The notes under the pieces: generated by a model | The model's input: the letters and a program-made list of their open reading frames with translations, nothing else | Told to the model about the DNA's origin: nothing | Databases searched by the model: none | Assembly (NCBI RefSeq): GCF_000422205.1 | Contig: NZ_ATHV01000009.1 | Coordinates: forward strand, 1 to 48,999 | From: Desulfovibrio sp. X2 | Lineage (GTDB): Bacteria; Desulfobacterota; Desulfovibrionia; Desulfovibrionales; Desulfovibrionaceae | DNA: 48,999 nt | Reading direction: 5' to 3' | Shown: positions 29,240 to 37,904 of the stretch, one piece after another | How the letters are laid out: each line of letters starts with the position of its first letter | How positions within the stretch are numbered: the stretch's first letter is position 1 | Made by a program: the position numbers and the translations under genes

Positions 29240-30036
29240 CAGGCGTCTTCCCCTGCGAGGCGGACCATGCCCCCGATGGACAGCCCGAGACGCGCGGCGG
29301 CCGAGCCGCGGTTCACGGCCAGCTCCAGGTAGCCCTGGCTGCCCGCGATGAGCCCGACCCCGCCCTCGGGCAGACGGCCGTAAGTCTCGCAGGAGGTCAG
29401 GGGGACGGTGCGCGGCTGGGTCATGGCCAGGGAGGCGAGCGCGGCGAGCCGACTGCCCCACTCGGCCGCGGGCAGGTTGAGCACGCAGTTGCCGAAGCGG
29501 TCCACGTGCAGCACGTGCGCCACCACGCCGTTTTTCACGGCCTTGGGCGCGGTCCACTCGCCGCGCAGGAGGCTCTTCGGCTCCAGGCTCGCGCCGAGCG
29601 AGGCCGGGTCGTCGCCGCGCGCGATCCTCGCCGCGGCAGGGGCGAAGACGTCGCGTCCATGGAAGGTGGCCGAGACGCTGGCCGGGGGCGAGGCCAGCTC
29701 GTAGGCCCTCGCCGCTCCGCCCGCCTCGGCCAGGACCAGGGCGGCCAGGCCGTTGTCCGGCCCCACGAACCAGCGCTCCCCGATCTGAGCGGCCATGCTG
29801 CGCCGCCGCGTGCCCACGCCGGGATCGACCACGCCGAGGAAGACCGTGCCGGGCGCGAAATGGCGCCAGCTCGCGGCCAGGAAGAAGCTGCCCTGCACGA
29901 TGTTGAAGGGCTTCACCTCGTGGGAGAGGTCCACGAGCACGGCCTCGGGCGCCTCGCGCAGGAGCGCCCCCTTGAGCTGTCCCACGTAGGGGTCGGCCAG
30001 CCCGAAATCCGTGAGCAGGACGATGAGCCGGGCCAC
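29239..30036 (-). CDS. SAM hydroxide adenosyltransferase (DUF62 family)
   Basis: Encodes 265 residues. Family markers are IVLLTDFGLADPYVGQLKG (residues 5-23, with Asp10), VDLSHEV, GVVDPGVGTRRR, FHGRDVFAPAAA and DRFGN with a C-terminal beta-barrel domain. Characterised members split S-adenosylmethionine to adenosine and methionine using an activated water; the fluorinases and chlorinases belong to the same superfamily but have a loop not evident here. It could limit the SAM pool or radical-SAM by-product build-up. It starts 9 nt after the YitT gene. Confidence 0.85.
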   Translation of the reverse strand: MARLIVLLTDFGLADPYVGQLKGALLREAPEAVLVDLSHEVKPFNIVQGSFFLAASWRHFAPGTVFLGVVDPGVGTRRRSMAAQIGERWFVGPDNGLAALVLAEAGGAARAYELASPPASVSATFHGRDVFAPAAARIARGDDPASLGASLEPKSLLRGEWTAPKAVKNGVVAHVLHVDRFGNCVLNLPAAEWGSRLAALASLAMTQPRTVPLTSCETYGRLPEGGVGLIAGSQGYLELAVNRGSAAARLGLSIGGMVRLAGEDA

Positions 30037-30045
30037 GCGTCCCTC

Positions 30046-30909
30046 CTAGTACTTCTTGCGGGCGGAAAAGCCCTCGCCCAGCACGTTCAGCGTGCTGTCG
30101 ATGATCGTGAAGGCCTGGGGGTCCGTGGTGAAGACCAGCTCCTCCAGGCGCTTGACCTGGATGCCGTTGACCACGGTCATGATCACCTCGCGGTCCTTGC
30201 CGGTGTAGGCGCCGCGCCCGTGCAGGAAGGTGCAGCCGCGGCGCATCTCGTGCAGGATCTTCTGGGCGATCTCCTCGGGCTTGTCCGAGATGATGAGGAC
30301 CATGCGCCGCTTGTTGAACATGCCCAGGAAGTATTCCATGACCCAGGCCGAGAGGAAGACCATGGCCAGGGAATAGAGCACCTGGTCCACGTCGTAGAGG
30401 GCGAGGCCGAGGCCGAAGACCAGGAGGTTGAAGGCGAAGCCGACCTGGCCGGGCCTGAAGTCGTAGCGCTTGGCCAGGATGATGGCGAAGACGTCCGTGC
30501 CGCCGAGCGAGCCCAGCGAGCGCAGGGCGATGCCGCCGCCCGCGCCCATGATCGAGCCCGCCGCGAGCACCGCGAGCCCCGGGCTGTGCACCGGAAAGGT
30601 CCAGGGCACGAGGTCCACCAGGGCGGAGAGGCAGACCATGCCGAAGAGGCTGTAGAGGAAGAAGCGGCGGCTGACCAGGAGCCAGGCCATGAGGAAGATG
30701 GGCACGTTGATCAGGAAGTACCAGGTGCCCGCGGGCAGCCCGCCGACCCAGTAGCTGAGCAGCAGGGAGAGGCCCGCCACGCCGCCGGTGAACAGCTTGT
30801 GCGGGATGACGATGGCCTTGAAGGCCCAGGCCCACAGGGTTGCGCCGAAGACCAGCAGGAGGAGGTTCCACCAGACCGAATAGGTGAATGCGAAGACCTG
30901 TTTTTTCAT
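30046..30909 (-). CDS. YitT-family membrane protein (DUF161/DUF2179)
   Basis: Encodes 287 residues. Five or six membrane spans (residues 10-205), with IVIPHKLFTGGVAGLSLLLSYW and GGGIALRSLGSLGGTDVFAIIL, are followed by a cytoplasmic DUF2179 domain (about 215-285: LHEMRRGCTFLHGRGAYTGKDREVIMTVV). The family is widespread and of unknown transport or export function. ATG 30909 follows GGGGAGGGGG by 3 nt. It lies between fapA-like and SAM-hydrolase genes in one run. Confidence 0.85.
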   Translation of the reverse strand: MKKQVFAFTYSVWWNLLLLVFGATLWAWAFKAIVIPHKLFTGGVAGLSLLLSYWVGGLPAGTWYFLINVPIFLMAWLLVSRRFFLYSLFGMVCLSALVDLVPWTFPVHSPGLAVLAAGSIMGAGGGIALRSLGSLGGTDVFAIILAKRYDFRPGQVGFAFNLLVFGLGLALYDVDQVLYSLAMVFLSAWVMEYFLGMFNKRRMVLIISDKPEEIAQKILHEMRRGCTFLHGRGAYTGKDREVIMTVVNGIQVKRLEELVFTTDPQAFTIIDSTLNVLGEGFSARKKY

Positions 30910-31014
30910 GACCCCCTCCCCTTACCGCACATGAGGGGCCGAGCCAAGCATTGCAGGGCCGGGCGGGCGCGGGCCGGGCGGACAGGGTGAGGAGGCGGTC
31001 GAAAGGCCCGCCGC

Positions 31015-32709
31015 TCAGACGACCTCGAAGGCGCCCGACTCCGGATCGAAGGAGATGGTCGGGGAGCGCAGCGTCTCGTGGACCTCGAAGGTGCTGCCGA
31101 GCACGACCACGGTGGTCCCGGGGTGCGCCGTGCCCAGCACCTTGAGCCGCGAGCGGGCGCATTCGAGCAGGCACAGCCGCTCCTCCTCCAGGAGGCACTC
31201 GATCTCGCGCAGCCTGGCCTGGCCCGCGATCCTGATGCGCAGCAACCGGGCCACCTGGCGGCGCTTGTCCAGCGGCGTGCGCTGCAGGATGGCCGTGGGG
31301 TCGTCCGTGCCGAGCCCCGCCTCGATCCTGGCGAGGACGTCCTTCAGCTTGGTGCGCGTGGCCAGCAGGTCCTTGCGCGCGGTGCTCGGCTCCTGCGGCC
31401 CCATGCGGAAGACGGTGCGCGCGCCGTATTCCGAGCCCGTCTCCCGGGCCTCCACGCCGCGCATGGCGCGGATGATCCCGCCCTGGATCACGCCCTTGCC
31501 CTGCACGCAGATCACCCTGCCGCCCGCCGTGATGTCGCAGTTGATGATGTCCTGCACGGCCACCACATCCTCGCCCGCGCGGATACGGGCGTTCTCCATG
31601 AACTGCGCGCTCACCGAGCCCGCGGCCTCGACCACGCCCTTCTCTCCGCCGAAGATGCCGCTGCCCACGCGCACGCCCGCGCCGGTGCGGACCACCGCGT
31701 CGGCCTGCACCGCCCCCTTGATGTTCACGTCGCCGGGGATCTCGATGGTGAAGCCGTCCATGATCGAGCCCGCGACGTTGATGCAGCCCTTTTCCAGGCG
31801 CACGTCGCCGGTGGAGAAGTCCACGTCGCCCGCGACGTCGATGACGTCGAGCACGGAGAGGGTCTCGCCCTTCCACGAGAGCACGCCGCCGCGCGTGGCG
31901 AAGAAGTCCTGGCCGCCGCCTCCCTTTTCCGCTCCGCCCGCTCCTCTGGCGGCCACGCGCACGCCCTCGCCCGGCGTCACGCTGACCGCGTGCACCTCGC
32001 CCACGGGCAGCTCGCGGCCGAAGACGTCCACGCCCGGAGTGCCCGGCACCGGCGGCACGAGCCTGCCCAGGAGCTGGCCCTCGCGCACCTTGCAAAAGAC
32101 GCTGCGCGCCCGGTGGTCGACGCTCCCGGCGTCGTCCGCGTCGGGCGCGACCGCGCCGTCCTCGTCGAGATAAAGGTCGAAGCGGCCGTCGCTGCCCCGC
32201 TGGGGCCTGCGGCCCTTGGCCAGGACCACGTCGCGCACCGGGGCGTTCTCCCCGCGCGCCCGGGCCAGGGCCGACATCAGGGCCGCGCGGTCCACGGGAG
32301 CGGTCACGCCCATGCCGGTCACCACGGCGGCCAGCCGCTCCACGGTCACCTCGTGGCCCGAGAAGTCCTTGTGCCTGACCGTGGCCCGGAGCAGGGTCTT
32401 TTCCTCGCAGACCTTGAGCTGCGGGCGGATGGAGAGGATGCCCTCGCGGAACTCGACCATGCCGAAGCCCTTGGAGAAGACCTCCCCGGACTCGGGGTCG
32501 ATGCGGAAGAACTGGGGGGCGACGGGCAGGGGCGGCAGGTCGTCCTGGCCGCCCGGGTCGGCACCTGGTTCGGGGCCGGACTCCGGCACGGGCCGGGCGA
32601 CGCACATGCCCTTGAACACGGGCGCGGACATGTCGCCGGGGATCTCGTAGCCCGCCTGGGCGAGAATTTCCGACGGGGAATGGGGGGCGTTGGGGGACCC
32701 GGTGCTCAT
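31015..32709 (-). CDS. FapA/DUF342-family polymer-forming protein
   Basis: Encodes about 564 residues. The N-terminal 200 residues are variable; the central part (about 215-420) is a right-handed beta-helix of the DUF342 type (DVAGDVDFSTGDVRLEKGCINVAGSI; GDVNIKGAVQADAVVRTG; VVAVQDIINCDITAGGRVI). A coiled coil and small C-terminal domain follow. In Vibrio vulnificus FapA binds a PTS protein at the flagellated pole; the role here is not known. ATG 32709 is preceded by GGAGG at 8 nt. The frame is open to 32868, so a longer form is possible. Confidence 0.8.
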   Translation of the reverse strand: MSTGSPNAPHSPSEILAQAGYEIPGDMSAPVFKGMCVARPVPESGPEPGADPGGQDDLPPLPVAPQFFRIDPESGEVFSKGFGMVEFREGILSIRPQLKVCEEKTLLRATVRHKDFSGHEVTVERLAAVVTGMGVTAPVDRAALMSALARARGENAPVRDVVLAKGRRPQRGSDGRFDLYLDEDGAVAPDADDAGSVDHRARSVFCKVREGQLLGRLVPPVPGTPGVDVFGRELPVGEVHAVSVTPGEGVRVAARGAGGAEKGGGGQDFFATRGGVLSWKGETLSVLDVIDVAGDVDFSTGDVRLEKGCINVAGSIMDGFTIEIPGDVNIKGAVQADAVVRTGAGVRVGSGIFGGEKGVVEAAGSVSAQFMENARIRAGEDVVAVQDIINCDITAGGRVICVQGKGVIQGGIIRAMRGVEARETGSEYGARTVFRMGPQEPSTARKDLLATRTKLKDVLARIEAGLGTDDPTAILQRTPLDKRRQVARLLRIRIAGQARLREIECLLEEERLCLLECARSRLKVLGTAHPGTTVVVLGSTFEVHETLRSPTISFDPESGAFEVV

Positions 32710-33087
32710 GCGGCCGTCCTCCGGGGCCGCGGCCGTCCGGCCGTACCCCTGGCTTCGCCTCCGGCCTCCCGGGGGAAAGGCGGCCTGGCTGCGCACTCCT
32801 CGAACAAGAACCTGAACGCCTGATCGGAATGCCTCTGCAGAGTGCGGCATAACCGTCCTTCTCGTCAAGGGCTTCTTCTGTGTTTCCGCATTGTTCGACG
32901 CTACCTGCCGCCGTGGATCCGGCCGGCGGGACGCGGGCGGGCGCGGGCCGCGGCCCTTGAAGGGAATTCAGAACCAGGGTAGGCCGAAATCCGGCGGACA
33001 CGCCGCCGCGACACCGATCCACAAGGAGGGCGAGCCCCGGACGGCGCGAGGAGACCCCTCGCCCGCATCCGGCAACGCACGAAATCC
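32710..33087. other. Divergent intergenic region between fapA-like and YcaO genes
   Basis: 378 bp between two divergent genes must hold both promoters. I see no consensus -35/-10 pair, no sigma-54 site, no terminator and no repeat. The minus-strand part (32710-32868) could be coding if the fapA-like gene starts further upstream. The plus-strand side ends with a purine-rich stretch (CAAGGAGGG at about 33021) too far from ATG 33088 to act as a ribosome binding site. Confidence 0.5.
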
Positions 33088-34773
33088 ATGCGCTATTCCC
33101 TGAAACGCGAATCCACCGCCGCGGGCGTCGGCTACTTCGAGGCCCTTCCCTCGGGCATCGCCTCCCCGGGCCAGGCCATCGGCTACCTCAAGCAGCACGA
33201 GAACGACGAGTTCATGCGGCGCTATCTCCTGAAGATGCTCGCCAAGATGGGCGCGGAGGAGTTCTACGCCCTGTGCGGGCGGGCCGTGCGCGAGGACCCG
33301 CCGCCGCTGCAGGCCCTGCTCTACGAGGCCTGCCTCATGCACCCGGAATACGCCCAGTTCCAGGGAATGTTCGCCGGGCTGGACCTCGCGGCCCTGGCCG
33401 GGCTCTCCCCCCTGCCGGTCATCGCCGCCTCGCTTCGGCCCGACCGGGACGCGCACCATCCGTGGATGCGCCTCGTGGCGGACAACATCATGCGGGGCGA
33501 GCCCCTGCCCGCGACCATCGCCCGGGGGCTGCCCGCGCCCGTGGAGCCCGCCGCGAAGAGCACGGCGCCCGGCGTGGCCGAGATCTTCGCGGAGCGCTTC
33601 GGCGGCGCGGCACCCGCGCCCGCGGCCCTGCCCGCCCCGGGCGAGGTCTTCGCCGACGCCCTGAAGCGCCTGGGGCGGCTCGGTGTCTTCGCGGACGTGG
33701 AGCAGCGCCACACGGCCTCGCTCTCGCCCATCGCCCTCATGCGGCGCTGGAGCATGGAGGTCCGGGTGCGCTGCGGCTCCCTGGACTACGCGCTCTCCGG
33801 CACGCAGATCAGCTACGGCAAGGGGCTCTCCCTCGATGTGGCGCGCGCCTCGCTGTACATGGAGATCGCCGAGCGCGTGAGCAGCTTCGCGAGCTTCGGA
33901 GCCGAAGGCGTGCTCGGCCGCACGCGGGAGTATCCGTTGCAGATCGGAGGGGCCGGGGAGCTGCGCGCCGAGGGCTTCGACATCCTGGACCCGGCGGCCC
34001 TCCCCCTGGACGCGCCCTACGCGGGCCAGATGCTCTACTGGATGGAGGGCCACGGAAGCGACGGCCGCCCGGTCCTCGTCCCGCCGCAGCTCGTCTTCCT
34101 CTTCTGCAACCTCGACGAGCCGAAGCTCTTCGCCGGCCTCGACTCCACTGGCCTGGCCTCGGGCACGAGCCTGGCCCAGGCCAAGGCCGCGGCCCTGTGC
34201 GAGGTGCTCGAGCGCGACGCCGAGGCGCTGGGACTGCACGATCCCGCCGCCTGCTTCCGCCTCGCCCCGGACGACCCGGGCGATCCGGCCGTGGCCGAGC
34301 TTCTGGCCCGGCACGAGGCCGCGGGCGTGCACGTCGTCTTCCAGGACATCACCACCGAGTTCGGCGTGCCCTGCTACAAGGCCTTCGTGGTCACGGCGGA
34401 GGGCGAGACGGTCAAGGGCACTGCCTGCGCGCTCTCCGGCCGCAAGGCCGCGCTCTCGGCCATGCTCGAGACCATGCACCCCTTCCCGGACGGCCCGGCC
34501 ACCAGGCCCTGGCCCGAGGGGCTGCCCGTGCGCCGCCTGGACGAGCTGCCCGACTTCGCCACGGGAGACCCGCAGGCGGACCTCTCGCTCCTCGAGGCGG
34601 CGCTCGCGGCCCACGGCCATTCTCCGGTCTACGCGGACCTGACGCGCGCGGACCTCGAAATCCCGGTGGCCAAGTGCTTCGTCCCGGGGCTCGAGCTGGC
34701 CGTGGACTTCGGCTCCAGCCGCCGCGTGAGCCCGCGGCTCATGGCCCGCGTGAACAGGCTCATCGGCGGCTGA
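33088..34773 (+). CDS. YcaO-domain protein with a long unassigned N-terminal region
   Basis: Encodes 561 residues. The C-terminal about 350 residues form a YcaO domain: SYGKGLSLDVARASLYMEIAERVSSF, with Gly244-Lys-Gly246 and Glu259/Glu262, then STGLASGTSLAQAKAAALCEVLERDA, with Glu372/Glu375, the ATP-binding glutamates of the family. YcaO enzymes activate amide bonds with ATP to form azolines, thioamides or amidines. The first about 190 residues are helical, with no recognised domain. No precursor peptide, E1-like partner or TfuA is adjacent, so this is not an obvious RiPP cluster; a role in protein or ribosome modification is possible. Start ATG 33088 has no clear Shine-Dalgarno. Confidence 0.8.
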   Translation: MRYSLKRESTAAGVGYFEALPSGIASPGQAIGYLKQHENDEFMRRYLLKMLAKMGAEEFYALCGRAVREDPPPLQALLYEACLMHPEYAQFQGMFAGLDLAALAGLSPLPVIAASLRPDRDAHHPWMRLVADNIMRGEPLPATIARGLPAPVEPAAKSTAPGVAEIFAERFGGAAPAPAALPAPGEVFADALKRLGRLGVFADVEQRHTASLSPIALMRRWSMEVRVRCGSLDYALSGTQISYGKGLSLDVARASLYMEIAERVSSFASFGAEGVLGRTREYPLQIGGAGELRAEGFDILDPAALPLDAPYAGQMLYWMEGHGSDGRPVLVPPQLVFLFCNLDEPKLFAGLDSTGLASGTSLAQAKAAALCEVLERDAEALGLHDPAACFRLAPDDPGDPAVAELLARHEAAGVHVVFQDITTEFGVPCYKAFVVTAEGETVKGTACALSGRKAALSAMLETMHPFPDGPATRPWPEGLPVRRLDELPDFATGDPQADLSLLEAALAAHGHSPVYADLTRADLEIPVAKCFVPGLELAVDFGSSRRVSPRLMARVNRLIGG

Positions 34774-34982
34774 GGCCGCGGCCCGCGGCCCGGGCTCCAG
34801 CCTGGCGAACGGCCTGACGCGCAGCCTTTCGTACAGCCTCTGGGGGGTGGTCATCGCGGGGCAAGCGGAGTAGAATGACGAATTATGGCATTTCCCCCCG
34901 CGCGTGAGGCCGTGCAGGCGGACGGGAAAGGCCGCTGAACCGCGCGGAAGACGGGGCGTGCCGCACGTCCCACGGATCGCTC

Positions 34983-35729
34983 ATGGTGTACGACGAGACG
35001 GCGGTGCGCCGCTACGAATCCTGGTTCAGGACGCCCCAGGGCAGGGTGGCCTTCGAGCGCGAGAAGGCGCTCCTGGCCTCCATGCTCTCGCCCTGGCCGC
35101 GCCGGGGCCAGCGCCTGCTCGAGGTCGGATGCGGCCCCGGCCTCTTCCTCGAGAACTTCTGGGACATGGGCTTCGACGTGGACGGCCTGGATCCCTCCCC
35201 GGCCATGCTGGCCGCGTCGCGCAGACTCCTGGGCAGGCGGGCCGAGCTGCGCCTGGGGCATGCCGAGCACCTGCCCTACGACGACAAGGAATACGACTTC
35301 GTGGCCCTCATCACGAGCCTGGAGTTCTGCGACGACCCGGCCCAGGCCCTGCGCGAGGCCGTGCGCGTGGCCTGCAAGGGCGTCGTGGTCGCCTTCCTGA
35401 ACAAGCTCTCCCTCTACTATCTGCTCCACGGCATGCCCTGGCCCTCCTGCCGCACGGGCGAGCTGCGACGGGTCCGCTGGTTCACCTGGCGCGAGATCAC
35501 ACGGCTGCTGACCGAGGCCGCGGGCCGCCGTCCGCACGCCTCGCGCTCGGTCCTTCCCGGCCCTCCGGCCACCTGGCGCGAGAGCCTGCCCTGGACGCTC
35601 GTCAACCGCCCGGCCTATCCGCCCTGCATCGGCGCCTTCGGCGCCGTCCGCTTCGACCTGACGGGCGAGCGCGGCATGACCCCGCTCATGGCCTTCCGCA
35701 CCGAGCCCTCGGCCAGCGGCGGCGTCTAG
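34983..35729 (+). CDS. Class I SAM-dependent methyltransferase
   Basis: Encodes 248 residues. Motif I is LLEVGCGPGLFLENF (about 44-58), motif II is the acidic DGLDPSPAML (about 66-75), and later HAEHLPYDDKEYDFVAL and SLEFCDDP correspond to motifs III and IV of the methyltransf_11 fold. The substrate is unknown; the UbiE/small-molecule type is most similar. It is separated from the YcaO gene by 209 nt that hold a weak promoter-like TAGAAT at 34871-34876, so it may have its own promoter. Confidence 0.8.
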   Translation: MVYDETAVRRYESWFRTPQGRVAFEREKALLASMLSPWPRRGQRLLEVGCGPGLFLENFWDMGFDVDGLDPSPAMLAASRRLLGRRAELRLGHAEHLPYDDKEYDFVALITSLEFCDDPAQALREAVRVACKGVVVAFLNKLSLYYLLHGMPWPSCRTGELRRVRWFTWREITRLLTEAAGRRPHASRSVLPGPPATWRESLPWTLVNRPAYPPCIGAFGAVRFDLTGERGMTPLMAFRTEPSASGGV

Positions 35730-35816
35730 CCTCTTCCTTGGCACCCCCCTTGCTACGCCCCTGCCCGGGCCGGCAGGAACGCCGCCCGAGAGGCCAGCGA
35801 ACGCAGGGAGGCGTGC

Positions 35817-37271
35817 ATGGACAAGACCGACGGCATCGATTTTTGCCAAAATGTTGACGTCCTCGTGCTCGGTGCGGGGCTGGCGGGGCTTCGCGCCGCC
35901 TGGGCCGCGGCCGAGGAGGATCCCGCCGCCCGCGTCGTCGTGGCCTCGGCCTCCCCCGCGCCTTCCGGCTCCTCCTTCGCCAACCAAAACGACCGCCTCG
36001 GCATGCAGGTCTGCTTCACGCAGCACGACCGCGACGACTTCGCGGCCGAGGCCCTGGCCATGGGCCGCCCGGGCCGGGTGGAGCCGGAACTGGTGCGCGC
36101 CCTGGCCGAGGACTCCCTTCCCCGCTACCAGGACCTGCGCGCCCTCGGCCTGTCCTTCGTGCTCGACGCGTCGGGCGAACCCGTGCGCCACTCGGGCTGC
36201 TTCAGCCCCTCCTCGCGCCGCGCCGTGGTCTTCACCTCCCTGGGCACGGCCTACCACGTCTTCCGGCGCAAGGCCGAGGCGCTGGGGGTGCGCTTCCTGG
36301 ACGGCCTGCTCGCGCGAGGTCTGGTCACCGACCCCGGAGACGGCGGCCGCGTGCGCGGCGCGCTGCTCGCGGACCAGGCGGGGCGCATGCATCCCGTCGC
36401 CGCCCAGGCCACGGTCATGGCGCTCGGCGGGCCCGCGCCGCTGTTCGAGCGCAGCCAGGCCGGGCCGCGCACCCCGGGCTGGTCCTACGCCCTCCTCGCC
36501 CGCGCGGGCGCACGGCTGATCAACGCGAATTTCCTGCAGTACATGTGGGCCGAGCTGCCCACGCGCATCTTCTGGGACCTGGCGGGAGCGGCGCGAAACG
36601 GCCTGCGCCTGCGCGCGCCGCACGGCGGGGTGGTGGACCTGCCCGCAGGGCTCGGCGAGCTCGCCCTGGCCCGCGGTGCCCACTGCCCCTTCGGCCACGG
36701 CCTGCCGGACGCCGCGCTGGACGCCTTCGTCCTGGCCCAGGCGGACGGGGACGGCAGCGTCGAAGCGCTGACGCGAAACGGCTCGGCCGTGCGCGTGGCC
36801 CCCGCGGCCCACGCGGGCAACGGCGGCGCGATCGTGGACGCGCACGGCCGCACGACCGTTCCCGGCCTCTATGCCTGCGGCGAGTGCGCCTCGGGCATGC
36901 ACGGCGCCAACCGCATCGGCGGGGCCATGGTCACGGCCACCCAGGTCTTCGGAGCCCGCGCCGGGCGCCACGCCGCGGGCCATCTAAAGAGATTGTCCGA
37001 AACGTCCGATAGATCATTTACCGAGTTAGCGGTTTCCTCCTGCCCGGCCTCCGGCCAGGAGGACCCCGAGGAGCGCGGACAGGTCTTTGAATATTTGGCA
37101 CGGACCCTGCAAAAGAATCTCGCAATGCAGAAATCGCCGTGTGCAGGCGAGGTTGCGGACGACCTCGCGAAGCGGTGCGCGGCAGCGAGCGACTGGCAGG
37201 CCAGGCTTGCCCTGGAAACTGGATTGACGCTATTGAACGGGTCTCCGAAGCACTTTTCACTCAATGAATGA
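35817..37271 (+). CDS. FAD-dependent oxidoreductase, fumarate reductase / L-aspartate oxidase type
   Basis: Encodes 484 residues. The N terminus binds FAD through VLVLGAGLAGLRAAWAA (about 15-31). Near the C terminus PGLYACGECASGMHGANRIGGAMVTATQVFGARAGRHAAG is the second FAD segment of the fumarate-reductase flavoprotein superfamily, and AAHAGNGGAIVDAHGRT carries the equivalent of an active-site His. The conserved catalytic Arg region is hard to identify, so the substrate is open. The last about 90 residues come from clearly less GC-rich DNA (about 36,985-37,270). It overlaps the next gene by 8 nt. Confidence 0.75.
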   Translation: MDKTDGIDFCQNVDVLVLGAGLAGLRAAWAAAEEDPAARVVVASASPAPSGSSFANQNDRLGMQVCFTQHDRDDFAAEALAMGRPGRVEPELVRALAEDSLPRYQDLRALGLSFVLDASGEPVRHSGCFSPSSRRAVVFTSLGTAYHVFRRKAEALGVRFLDGLLARGLVTDPGDGGRVRGALLADQAGRMHPVAAQATVMALGGPAPLFERSQAGPRTPGWSYALLARAGARLINANFLQYMWAELPTRIFWDLAGAARNGLRLRAPHGGVVDLPAGLGELALARGAHCPFGHGLPDAALDAFVLAQADGDGSVEALTRNGSAVRVAPAAHAGNGGAIVDAHGRTTVPGLYACGECASGMHGANRIGGAMVTATQVFGARAGRHAAGHLKRLSETSDRSFTELAVSSCPASGQEDPEERGQVFEYLARTLQKNLAMQKSPCAGEVADDLAKRCAAASDWQARLALETGLTLLNGSPKHFSLNE

Positions 37272-37902
37272 TGCAGCAGGCAACGCAGTGATCGCCATCC
37301 GGAAACGCTTCTTCAAGCCGGGAAAAGAGTCCCGGGCCCTCTCCATCCTCGAGGGTGTGCATGCCTGCAGCCGCGTCAGCCAGAGCGAGCTCGGCCACAA
37401 GGCCGGACTCAGCGGGGCCATGGTCAACAAGTACGTCAGGGAACTGCAGGATGCGGGCGTGCTGACCCTGACCCCGGTCAACGGCAAGGCCTACGCCTAC
37501 GGCCTGACGCCGGACGGCGAACAGACGCGCCGCAATCTGCTCGGACAGTTCTGCGCCGAGATCGTGCAGATCTACTCCGCGCTCAAGGAAAGCGTGCGGG
37601 CCAAGATAGAGCCGCTGCGCGAGGAGGGGCTCCTCTCCCTGGCCCTGTTCGGCGCCTCGGAGACCTGCGAGGTCGTCCTCGCCGCCCTGGAGGGCACCCC
37701 CTTCCGCGTGGTCGCCATCGCGGACAACGACCCGGCCAAGCACGGCCAGTCGTTCCGCGGACACGTCGTGGTTCCGCCCCAGCTCCTGGAGAAGATTCCG
37801 TGCCAGGCCGTGATCATCACCTCCTTCGGCCGGCAGGACGAAATATACGAGCAGCTCACGGCCCTGGCCGTCACGAAGAACCTTCAAATAGTCAGGTTGT
37901 AG
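37264..37902 (+). CDS. Winged-helix protein with a Rossmann-like nucleotide-binding domain
   Basis: Encodes 212 residues. A winged-helix DNA-binding domain (about 20-90: RALSILEGVHACSRVSQSELGHKAGLSGAMVNKYVRELQ) resembles MarR/LexA-like folds. The second half (about 120-205: LLSLALFGASETCEVVLAALEGTPFRVVAIADNDPAKHGQSFRGHVVVPP) looks like the CoA- or sugar-nucleotide-binding Rossmann domain found in surface-polysaccharide enzymes. It is coupled to the flavoprotein (8-nt overlap) and precedes the NeuB-type gene by 2 nt, so it may be a local regulator that senses a nucleotide-sugar or acyl-CoA signal. Confidence 0.65.
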   Translation: MNDAAGNAVIAIRKRFFKPGKESRALSILEGVHACSRVSQSELGHKAGLSGAMVNKYVRELQDAGVLTLTPVNGKAYAYGLTPDGEQTRRNLLGQFCAEIVQIYSALKESVRAKIEPLREEGLLSLALFGASETCEVVLAALEGTPFRVVAIADNDPAKHGQSFRGHVVVPPQLLEKIPCQAVIITSFGRQDEIYEQLTALAVTKNLQIVRL

Positions 37903-37904
37903 CC

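Noticed and set aside
29240-33022. Very long minus-strand frame joining the 28.7-33 kb region
   Set aside because: It crosses several well-supported genes in another frame; only the portion from 29239 down is a plausible protein.
34871-34876. Promoter for the methyltransferase at TAGAAT
   Set aside because: The -10 is good, but the best -35 at 17 nt (TGGTCA) is weak, so it is mentioned only under the gene.
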